Source: Stereocaulon alpinum (taxonomy: Eukaryota > Ascomycota > Lecanoromycetes > Lecanorales > Stereocaulaceae). From it: DNA of 64,000 nt. Shown piece by piece: positions 52,354 to 62,205 of the stretch (position 1 is its first letter; each line of letters starts with the position of its first letter). The stretch lies in contig JAEUBA010000015.1 in assembly GCA_018257865.1 (NCBI GenBank), positions 124,001 through 188,000 of the forward strand, written 5' to 3'. Made by a program: the position numbers and the translations under genes. The notes under the pieces are model-generated. The model was not told the DNA's origin, searched no databases, and saw only the letters and a program-made list of their open reading frames with translations.

Positions 52354-53242
52354 GTCTTCTACTTCGTAACGCTGTTCGTCGACCTAGATTCTGGCCTAAG
52401 CTTTTGAATCTGTCCGACATCTGGTACAGTCTCAGCCTTCATGGGCGCTGACATGAAAGATAAGCGGAGCACTTCAAAGGGAGGTCGTAACTGTATGATT
52501 GCGCTGCACGCAACTCATCCCAAATTGAGGTGAGGACTGCTATTACTAAGAGATACGAACCCAAAAGAATACCCGCCTGAAGGTTGACAGGACGCAAATG
52601 TCAGGTATCAACCTATCCTTATTTTATGCAGCACTTAGAAGTGAACGAAAACCACGTCAAGGTAGCCTTGCTGAGCCTGAACCTGCGCACTGTAACAGCC
52701 CATCAAAACAAAGCTTGTGCCTAAAATGCTAGCACCACTAAACCTCAAGATCATGCCTACTAGACTAAAAGGCCCACAGCTGAACAATACATACCGTGAT
52801 ATCCAAAACCTTGCCTCTAGACCACGAACTACCCACATCTCCTAACCCCTCACTACCTGCTAAGTTGTCCAATGGCGCCCTACCGATCCAGATCCCAGTC
52901 CTGTTCCCAATTTCCTTCTCACTCACCGTGAATCGACTTTCTCCATCAAACCAGCGTCAGGAAATCCTAGGTTGAACAACTGATCATATCTGAACAAGCA
53001 TAGCTACTCGGATCTCTGGGTGTTGAGCACGCTCTAGAAATCTAGGCGCTTGCAATTACACATGGGGTAGATGCAGGTATATGCCCGCCTGTGGAGAAGA
53101 TCATATTGCCATCGGTGATAAGTTTACTTTAGACATCGTGGCAAGAGAAGCCCACAAAGGGATGCGAGTATTTCAAAGGGTAGTACCGAAAATTTATACA
53201 TAATGTTGCGATACAAGAGTGATATATTCTCATACGTTGCTT
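52354..53242. other. Intergenic, no supported gene
   Basis: This is the 3' space of UTP14 and the 3' end of the secreted-protein gene. A minus-strand frame (52635-52838) is hydrophobic but has no sensible start or family. Confidence 0.4.
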
Positions 53243-53968
53243 TCAAGCACTACTCAAACCTGCCTCTTCTCCAACGCCAAAGCTTTGCATCAAATCACCT
53301 TCCACCGGCATAGTCGTCCCATTCACGAGCCCCTCCACATCTCCACGAGGCACCTGATGCCCATTAACAGAAACATAAAACCCCCTCCCATTCCCCACGT
53401 CCGCCATCCCCCCCAACCCGGCCTTACTAGCCGGCACACAAGTCGCCAAAATCTTCTGCATAACCCAAATAATATCCACAACTCGAAACTCATCGTTCAA
53501 AGCTCCCTCCGGGCTTGTACCGACCAACGTCTGACACCGTCCCATATGCCAGCCATCAGGGACCTTATGGCTCCCGCCGCGGCCGTCAAGAGTCCATTTC
53601 TGGTATTCCAAGGGGCCGGGGGTGGAGTGGAGCATTTGTTCGATTGTGTCGTTGCAGTCTTCGAGGACGATGGGCTCGGCGAGGCGTTGGCCGGGTTTGA
53701 AGCAAATAATCCGCCTGGGAGGGGAGGGAGGTGGTTGAGGTGGTGGTGGCTGTGGGGGCGAAGGGGGGAAGGGGGGTTTTGGAGGCAAAGGTGGCTGTGG
53801 TGGGACGGTAATACCGGTGTTGATTTCAGTGTTGGTGGATATTGGCAGACTCTGAGGTTCGAGGGATGGCGTCGAAGACCGTAGATGAAGGGTGCGATAG
53901 GTCGGTAAGAGGAGAGCGATCGTAATCGTAGGGAGGATAAGCAGGATACAAGATGCTGTATATTTCAT
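53243..53968 (-). CDS. Secreted Cys/Pro-rich hypothetical protein
   Basis: Intronless 241-residue protein. It starts with a clear signal peptide (MKYTASCILLILPTITIALL), then a Ser/Thr stretch and a poly-Pro linker (about 57-84, runs of PP/PPP). The mature domain (about 85-241) has four cysteines (IICFKPG, LEDCND, GRCQTL, ATCVPAS), enough for two disulfides, and conserved-looking aromatic and Gly motifs (EYQKWTLDGRGGSHKVPDGW, NGRGFYVSVNGHQVP). I do not recognise the family. A secreted, small, disulfide-bonded protein with a Pro hinge could be a cell-wall protein or an effector-type protein. Codon use is like the neighbours. The Pro-rich part gives a Gly/Trp-rich antisense frame that should be ignored. 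Confidence 0.75.
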   Translation of the reverse strand: MKYTASCILLILPTITIALLLPTYRTLHLRSSTPSLEPQSLPISTNTEINTGITVPPQPPLPPKPPFPPSPPQPPPPQPPPSPPRRIICFKPGQRLAEPIVLEDCNDTIEQMLHSTPGPLEYQKWTLDGRGGSHKVPDGWHMGRCQTLVGTSPEGALNDEFRVVDIIWVMQKILATCVPASKAGLGGMADVGNGRGFYVSVNGHQVPRGDVEGLVNGTTMPVEGDLMQSFGVGEEAGLSSA

Positions 53969-54750
53969 GCGTGCAGTATAGCTTTGTTAAGCCAAGGTAT
54001 GTAGTTGAATAAATATGAAGAGGGATGTCATGTCGTGGATATACCGGGACCGCAATATGAAGACGGACCTCGCTCTAGACATAACGATTTTGCCGCTACT
54101 TGTCAGTGAAGCGGCGGCTCTTGCAATAGATGGTGATGATTTGATCGGAACGTTCCAAAACACATCGCATCGAATTCTATATGCGCAAAGGTTGACGACA
54201 AGATCAAGAAGATGCGAGCATCGCAAGTGTATGTACGACGGAAAGGAAACGTTGAATCTGAGCGAGTGAGGTTGCCAGCTCCACGGCAGATGCTAACCCC
54301 TTCCACCACAAACGATGTTTACTGGATATCTTGGTCACAGGTACAATTGCTTGGTCGTTTATGACCTCTTTTGATAGCAATAAGCCAGCGTTCTGTTGTA
54401 GTTCCGCGCTCGGGTGCTGACGATACTATCGCACTTCAAAGGGCATTGAGCCCAAGCTTCAGCATTTTCGCTCAATTTGAGACTGTGTTATTTGTGGCTA
54501 AGAATGCTGACACCAGCAAAGGTTCGATCAAGCTCCGTAGGAGGCTAATCTGTCGACCTTCTAGCCTGAGGGATGCCTGGACAAGGGCGGTAAACGATAC
54601 TTTGTAGCATGACGCTTGGTGAGAAATTGAGTTCATGAGCTTGGAAATCTTTGCCATGTTGGAAAGCCGTAGCCAGATGTGGCAAGAACATACTAGACTC
54701 GGTCTGAGCGACTGCCAGGGTGGCTGCCCGGATTAAACTCGACCGTCCAT
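53969..54750. other. Intergenic
   Basis: No supported gene. It holds the promoter side of the secreted-protein gene (minus) and the 3' end of the next minus-strand gene. Confidence 0.35.
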
Positions 54751-56707
54751 TCAGACATTAGCATCCAAGAAAGCTCCAGCCGGCATCCACGGGAAGCCTC
54801 GATCCGTGGAATGTGTATCCGACTCAGGCGAAGCCACCAAAGACTGCCCTTGCAGAGAGCCGTCACCGCTTAAGGCTGTCCCCGGCGGTGTCAGATTGAT
54901 GTCGAAGTCCTCTTCTGCCTTAGCGACTCTGTCGTCAATGCAACAGAACTTGTCGGAGACTTTCAGCTCTGCCCGCTGACCACGGTGTGTCGAGACGTGC
55001 TCAATGAAAGCCGATTCCGTTCTGTACACAGCCGCAGGTTGGCCTTGCGAAATACAGAAAATGCACTGATAATCGAATGCCCGACCCGAGGTTCTAGACA
55101 AAGCCACATGGGACTTGGCTAAGAATCTCCAACGGTACTGAACCCCGTTACGGATTCGGACAGCATTGCTGATATTCCAAGTCTTACCTGACTTCCAAGC
55201 TGGGCCTTCAAATACGCAAGATTTGTTGATACAAGCCCAGTAATTCATCTCACCCCCCATGGAGATAGATGCGTTCTTTAATTTGAGGCTCTCTTGCTCA
55301 AAGCCTACCTGCATCTTGTATGCTCCTACACAAAAGCCACTGTACGGGTTCTTGGCATCCAAACTCGGGGTTGGCTGCGACGATTGAGATGATGAAGACC
55401 GGGTCATAACAGGCGATACTCTTGACTTCTGGTTGGGCTTCGTAGATGGTGAGGTGTTCTCTTTGACACGTGTTCTTTCTCCAGACGATCGTCTCCGAGA
55501 CCAAGAAGGAAGTTTGATCTTTGAGGATCTTGGTTCGTAAGGCGATCTTCCATCTCCTGCCAAAGGTGGAGGGTCTGATGATGCCTGGATCTCAGGTACA
55601 TGAGGTCTAAGGTTCTTACCATAGCATGTGTCCTTGTCCACCAATGTAGCCTCTGTTGATCGGCGCGGCGGCCTTTGCTGTTTCGGATTGGGTACGAATG
55701 TGTCGGCGACACTTTGTGAGGAAGACACTTCCTCTTCCCACGGGTTGTCCTCTGGTATGAATGGATCCCGCGATGACTGCCAGGGTGATGAGGGGACGAC
55801 ACCCTCTGACCGGGTTTTGGAGATGACGGGCAAGGCTGCGATATCTAGTGACGGAGGATCCCACGTCGACGGTGCCTTGCCTTCAGTTTGTATTCCTTGG
55901 GGCGAATCACTGATAGTCAGCTCGCTCGTGAGAGTGCTGAGCCCAGGATGATCTGAGTCTAGTGGCGCGATGTCTTTGCGCGACTTTGAAGTATGCAGCC
56001 ACCTCGACCGGGGGGGTCGGGGGGATTTGACAGGATCGGGCTCTTGTGCTGGATCTCTGGGGGCAAAAGAGGTTTGCGCTGACGGAGGTTGCGCGCTTGA
56101 GGATTGGAGTGGGCTCGATGTGAGGACCTGGTCTTTGATCTGTGGCGACCGGCGTTGACCGAAATCCCAAGGCGATCCTGAGCTCTCAATGGAGTCCAAA
56201 GTCTGTACGCGACTGGGCGCCGGGAGTTCCCTTTGCAAGGGAGCAGCTTGAGCCAGGCGCATGTATAGCTCATTCAATACCGTGACCGACTGTATCCTTC
56301 CCATATCCGATGCATCGACCAGAATATTAAAGTCGGTATGGTTGTCGTCACTTTGCGCGGCCCACAAGTTTCGGAGAAGGGTTCCTTGAAGGTGAATTAA
56401 GATGTCCTTGAGGGCGTCGCATGCAATTCCTTCAACAGATGTCAGATAATTGCCCACTTGTTGACAAAGATTACTCACTGTCTCCCACAGCGAATTGGCG
56501 CCCGTGTCGCTCAATCCCCATATCCTTTGCCTCCTCTACAGCAGGCGGGCCCCGCTGAAGAGACGTTTCCAGCATGGTTGTAGGTGGTAGAGCCTTTTTA
56601 GCTTTGCGCTTTGCCTTGATCTGTTGCACAATGTTTCCTCCATCTCTGTATGCTGACACGACTGCTGCCACACAGCCTAGGACAGCTACGACTTCCATTC
56701 CGCTCAT
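54751..56707 (-). CDS. Uncharacterised fungal protein with zinc-finger-like C-terminal region
   Basis: CDS is complement(join(54751..56429,56479..56707)), 1908 nt, 635 residues. Exon 1 starts MEVVAVLGCVAAVVSAYRDG after MSG, followed by IVQQIKAKRKAKK and RGPPAVEEAKDMGIERHG; splicing joins RQFAVGD to RIACDALKDILIHLQGTLLR. This helical N-terminus (about 1-140) resembles the N-terminal modules found on many fungal signalling and STAND proteins. The middle (about 140-420) is Ser/Pro-rich and disordered. The C-terminal region has NPYSGFCVGAYKMQVG, CINKSC, and CIFC with FIEHVSTH after it, a C2H2-like finger spacing (C-x2-C ... H-x4-H). The branch-like CTGAC and the acceptor TTGAAG support the 49-nt intron; reading through would end at once. 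Function is unknown; DNA or ubiquitin binding is possible. Confidence 0.75.
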
Positions 56708-58154
56708 GGTGGGCAGAACGGGGATTTGGTGAGAGCGGGGAAGGTCCTTAAGTATATAATGCAATTAAGTAGCGATGTGCGCGTGGATGGAGGGATACAG
56801 AATGGGAGAGAAGAATGGCATTGTTGAGCGACGGCCATGTGGTTTCCGGGCAGAACAAAGCAATTCTAGGCAGGGACTCGAGGCTGGTGAGGCTGATAGG
56901 TTCATAAACCACCTGGAGCCGCACAGCTTGCATGACATAACCGAGCCCAGTGCACTGGCACTTGGTCAAGGTCAACACCACACCATTGAAGGTGAGGCCA
57001 TAGAATTAAGTTAATGGTGTGCTAGGACCTGTACCTCGCTGTACCTTATTGATAGCCAGGACCAACATTAGAGCTAAAGAAATGGCCTACGATTGGTTAC
57101 AATTTCCACCCTTTCTTCACAGCGGAGAGCCTTAGCCCTAACCCTAAGCGCCGTCGCTGGCCACCGTTGCCTGACCCTTGACTCACTCACGTTGATAAGA
57201 ACATCCGTAAGGCGAGTCGACAATTATGGAGAAGCCCGAGTGTAGAATGAGCTTACGAAGTTGACGAAGTCTACGGAGCTGATGACTGGTAAGTTGACGA
57301 ACGGTACGTTGATCCCAATGGTTGTTAGCCACGTTCATGATCAACTTGACCCTCCATAACGGCGTCAGTGTATCCCTTAGAGCCAGGATCCTGACACGAG
57401 CGCCCATTTGGGCATTGCCAAAAAAGCGGTTTTCAGCTAGAGTCTGCTGCGGCTTGCTCGTTGGCGGAATGAGGCTACTTACCTTCCGCTGAGGACACAG
57501 AGTGGGCTACCGGAACGCAGACTTGGCGTAACTACGCCCTGTGCTCGCTTAAGTGAGACAGAACGAGGGCCACAGAAGCGCAGAATTAAAGGTGTACGGG
57601 TCTAGAGTATGACCGAGCCAAGACCAGCAGATCACTGTTATGGATATCGTCAGAATAAGTGGTAAAAACTATGGTGGATGAGGCCTGCGCAACTAGGCTC
57701 GCTTGACTAGTCTACTAGGGCTAGGGCTTGCCAAGGCCTCAATGCGCACTTGATTAAAATCTCTGCATGCAATTCTATCTAGCAACAATAACATCAATAG
57801 CAAGAGAATTGTTCACCCAAATCCATGACTAATAAGTCTCCAATCAGTTCACTGATATTCTAAAGGATATACAATGCTGACGCCCCGCACCTCATCAAGT
57901 GCGATAGGCATGCATAGGTGAGCCCCAAGCAACAGATCTGTCGGAAGGCTTTATGAAATAGCGTCATGGTTTAGCTAGAGCGAGAGACGAACGAATTCAG
58001 ATGAAAGAAATGCTTGAAGAGCCTTGGCCCAGCTATTATCTCCGGTTAAAATCAATTGGACCACTATTTCCTAAAGAGGTAAAGGCCAAAAACTTTCGTG
58101 AAATTCCTGCGATCACTGCTGCCTTCAGCTCCTGCTTGCAAGTCTTATTGGGGA
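56708..58154. other. Gene-poor interval with short telomere-like motif
   Basis: No gene recognised. CCCTAACCCTAA occurs at 57136-57147, two units of the telomeric repeat; it is too short to call an interstitial telomere but could act as a telobox. A plus-strand frame at 58001-58195 (64 codons) runs into the dispersed repeat and is not supported. Confidence 0.4.
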
Positions 58155-58320
58155 CGCAACAAGATTCATGCTTTTCCGGGCGGAGGTGCCCCTAAGCGAA
58201 GTCCCTAAGCGTGCCTCTCAAGCGTAGTTAGCGTCTGATGTATCGAGGATCCCCAGGCGACTCTAGGGTTCATATTCCAGGGTACCACGAACTTTTCTAT
58301 GTCGCGGACGAGGTATGGGT
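58155..58320 (+). repeat. Dispersed diverged repeat, copy 2
   Basis: This copy pairs with 4355-4500. Shared words in the same order are a GGAGG..CCCCTAAGCGA block (near 58182-58199), GGTACC (58281), GAACTTTTCT and GGACGAG (near 58306). The middle part is longer here because of insertions or divergence. It is about 54 kb from copy 1, in the same orientation. No coding frame is shared, so it is probably an old transposon fragment. Confidence 0.6.
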
Positions 58321-58850
58321 AGCTTCACGAGCTCGCAAGTCTTCATTACCATACAACGACACTTGTCGATGAATTATAGGAGTGTCTAGGACTTCTCGGC
58401 AGGATAGTAGCCCGCCTGGGAATAGCGCCCAATTACGCAGATAAAAATTCGCTAAACGCGGGGTGTAGACTGTCAATATCTCGTGTGATCAACATCCAGG
58501 GAGCACCGATAAAGCTCAAAGTAGGAACCAATTTCACTTCATCTGCCCGAGCATTTGTCAGCTATCAACTCCAATTTTTTCCGATATAACACTATACCTG
58601 AACACGTAGCCTTGCGATTCGTCAATATGAGAGCGTGGTTGCCTAGTTATTGAGTCAGCCTAAGCCGCTGCCTTATTGAAGATCAATGATGGTCACCCCT
58701 CCGGCTCTCTTCGATATACTACACTCATCTCACTGTCTTGTATGATGTCGTTATAATTTTGCGGTCTTCAACGTTCAATCAATCGTCAAGTATCTCGACT
58801 ACCTTACCGCGTGCCGTAACTAAGGCTCGACGAACCTCTAATCCGTTGTC
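58321..58850. other. Intergenic
   Basis: No gene recognised. It should contain the promoter of the gene starting at 58851. Confidence 0.35.
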
Positions 58851-61160
58851 ATGGCAGAAGAAAATGTTCATAAGCAAGAGTTCACTATTCGCAATCTACT
58901 GACTCGTAGCGTCACCCTGTACCCTGCAAGAGCCCAAGTGATACGAGACATTGACGACATCACTCTTAAGGTAAGCCGCCCCTTTGCACGCAACAACTAA
59001 AGGAGGAGCCTGACTGGGGTATACAAGCCTGGCGCGAACGAGATCACCATCTATGGCCTCACACCTACCGCTGATGAAAGTTCAATCAAGGTCGATGGGA
59101 AAGGCTCAGCCACGATCACTGACATGCAGATTGAACTCATGCCAAACCGAGAATTCTTTGAGGACGTCTACCCTTTGGAGTCTGACGACGAAGACATTGA
59201 AGAGTCTGATGATGAGGGAACCGATTCCGACGCTGATTCTGAATTGATCAGAACTTTAAATAAGGAGAGCACGCAGAACGAAGAGTCGTTGAAAATTGCA
59301 CAAGAAGACAAAGCATCGGCTTCCAGCCGACTTGCGATACTTGAGAATTATGGTCGAAGTTTGGAGAAAGATCGCCCCGATGATCTCGAAGCCTGTGTCC
59401 TTGCGTACAGTAAAGAGCGCCAGAAGACGTTCAAGGATCATTCTGCTAGCAATACCCGGATCCAGGCATTGGAGCTAGAACGCACCAAGATCCAGAAGAA
59501 GCAGGCCAAAGCACTGCTCGCCAGTAAGAAGGAGAAAGCCAAAGCAGCCAAGGAGAAGGCCAAGAAGCTAGAGAAAGAAGATCGTGCTCGTCAAGAAAAG
59601 GTGGACGCAAAGCGAAGGCTTGCTGACGAGCGTATCCAATTCTGGCCACGGAAAGTCTACCGCGTGATACTTAGCCTTGACAACAACTCCGAGACGACTC
59701 CTGCGTCATCGCGTCAGGGCTCCGTTGACAGTCTTGCGAAGCCCAATTCAGTGGATTCTTCGGGCCTATGCCAGATTTCTCTATCGGTCTCCTACATCAC
59801 TTCGGGAGCTTATTGGGCACCTCGTTATGATTTGAGCCTGAATACACCAAACAGATCGGGTCTTATCATCTACCGTGCGGAGTTATGCAATACCACTTCA
59901 GAGACATGGAAAGATGCGAAAGTCATTCTGTCGACATCACAGACTTTGTTCCAAGGTCTTGGAGAACCAATTCCCTCCCTGCATCCATGGCACATCCGCC
60001 TCAATAAAGACCCTGCTAGATCCACCGATAGCACCAATGGAGCTCTCGTGAGCACATATGAGATGGAGCATAAGCAGAAAGCCCAAACAGCCGTTTCCAA
60101 GAAATCAGGTGAGCCTCGTAACGCTCTATTTGGATGGGGGAACAACAATGCCGTGTCCATGGGTCCACAAATAGAAACCTCTTTCAATTTTCAAGGTAGC
60201 AAGAGCGTGGAGCACCAACAGCAGGCGCCACAATCATCGCATGTAATGCCGCAAATGCAGATGATGATGGTGCAGCAGCAAGCTCAGCAAGCTCAGCAAA
60301 GGGCCCGCGAAGGTATCTTCGGCAGACCACGCGACGATGTAACAGGACCGCATTACATGCGAGCCGGCGCAGAATGGGAGGACGAGTCTGAAGGCAATGC
60401 GGAGACCATCATACCAAATATCCCAACGCTGGTGGCTCAGGAGTCGACTTGGTCCGAATCTGGATTGACCGCTACATACGACATACCAGGCCTTCGTAAT
60501 ATTTCTCCCAGTCATATAACACGTCGGCAAAAGATTGCATCGATTACCCTCAAAGACATCCAGTTCTCGTACCTCCTTGTTCCCAAGCTGCGAGCCGCCG
60601 CATTCCTCAAAGCCCGTTTCCGGAACACTTCATCCATCGCCCTCCTCAAAGGCCCCGTAGGACTTACTCTCGATGGGTCTTTTCTGGGCAACACAAACTT
60701 GCCGCGCTGCAGTGCTGGGGAAATCATTAGCTTGAGCTTAGGCGTCGACCCGAGTGTCAATGTCACCTACAGCAAGCCGGTGGTCAAACGTAGCCAGACA
60801 GGGGTCTTCAATAAAGAGGGCAGTGGCATCTACACGCGCACTTGCACAGTCACGAACACGAGATCCAACCGCCTCCTGGAAGGCTTGGTACTCGACCAGA
60901 TTCCAGTAAGCGAGGACGAGCGTCTGAAAGTCGACGTCCTCCAACCCTCTGGGTTGCGCAACGAAGGAGATGTAGCAAAGACCGGCACCGGAATTGCTGC
61001 TCTAGGAAAAGCTACCGAGAAATGGGGACGAGCAACAGCCGTGTTGAAGAAAGGTGGTGAGGTCTGCTGGGACGTCAAGATCGAGCCTGGCCGCGGTGTC
61101 AAGCTGGTGCTCGAATACGAAGCTAGATTCCCAAGCACCGAAGTGGTCGTGGGCGTATGA
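58851..61160 (+). CDS. DUF4140/DUF4139 (mucoidy-inhibitor-A-like) protein
   Basis: CDS is join(58851..58970,59028..61160), 2253 nt, 750 residues. The N-terminal domain (DUF4140 type, about 10-75) has RSVTLYPARAQVIRDID and, across the intron, LKPGANEITIYGL. An acidic insert (LESDDEDIEESDDEGTDSDA, about 91-110) and a long Lys/Glu coiled coil (about 120-250, for example KKEKAKAAKEKAKKLEKED) follow. The DUF4139 domain (about 285-745) opens ISLSVSYITSGAYWAPRYDL and contains AELCNTTSETWKDAKVILST and a Gln/Met-rich loop (MPQMQMMMVQQQAQQAQQ). The C-terminus is LVLEYEARFPSTEVVVGV. The family is conserved from bacteria to fungi, but its molecular role is unclear. The intron has donor AAG|GTAAGC and acceptor ACAAG|CCT. 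The second exon has ATGs in frame, but starting at 58851 keeps the conserved N-terminus. Confidence 0.9.
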
Positions 61161-62205
61161 CATGAGGCCGCCTTGCCATCATCATCTTCTGGTAGAACTG
61201 CATTAGAGGATTATAAGATGCAATTAAAGCAGTTGGAGCAGGAGAACAAGAAAAGACTTATGATAGCAAGGCAGGAGCTAGATTCGGGTTCCACAAAGCA
61301 TGAAACTACCGATCAATAAACTCGATCCATGTCACAAGAGCCAAACAGTAAAGAAAGACTCTTAGAGGCGAGGCGCGTGCAAGGTACTTCTGGTACAGTA
61401 GGTGAATAGCAACGAGCCAATTATTCGAATCCGCTTAAATCCCATACATAAATAAACTCGCCTGGGTTATGAAAACCCTTACTTCTCAAAAACATATCAA
61501 ATATAGGTACACGAATAAAAATCATCTATCACGATGCCTCCTCCCATTCCCTCACATCATGTCATTTAGACCCTCAAAGCCATGCATCCACAACACAATT
61601 TGCCCCAACCTAGAGAATATTGCCCCCAAGCTTACCTCCTCACCCTCCCATCACCTCACTTCTTACCCACAAGTGTCATGAACTCCGACCCGGTTTGCGG
61701 CGAACTAGCAGCTCTTACTGGCAAAACAGTTCTTGCATTGCAGCTTTTCCGAGTAGGCGAGTCGTATCGAGTCTGTGATTGCGTTTGATATTACAAAATG
61801 AGGGTGATTAGCGAGATGGCTGATATGTGTTCGTGGTTTGGCGATGCGGCGAGGGAGGAGGTACAGTGTTGATTTTAAAGGATAGGGTGTGATGGGCAGA
61901 ATCATTGAAGACGAGATTAGTATATTGAGTTGGAGAATAAATGGGAGAGCTTGTACATCTCGATGGGGAAGTATCAAAGAAGGCGGAAATCGTAGTATAT
62001 CTTGGTCATTTGTTATTAACTACCTATACACTTGTGCTACCACAGTCCACTCACAAACGCACTCATAAGAAATCACAGTATCCTCACATACAACATCGCT
62101 ATCGGCACACAGACAAAGCCCTTCTCAGCAACGACTTTCGTATCCCGTAACAGCGCAATCAATACTCCCCAGTCAGCCCTAAGCTCCCCTTGACCAATCA
62201 ATCCC
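61161..62205. other. Convergent 3' intergenic region
   Basis: About 1 kb between two convergent genes. Short open frames lack motifs. No repeat or RNA gene was identified. Confidence 0.4.

Noticed and set aside
53219..53884. 221-codon plus-strand frame with Gly/Trp-rich end
   Set aside because: It is antisense to the poly-Pro linker and Cys domain of the secreted protein; the minus strand has the signal peptide.
57136..57147. Interstitial telomere repeat
   Set aside because: Only two CCCTAA units are present, which is too few to distinguish from chance or a telobox.
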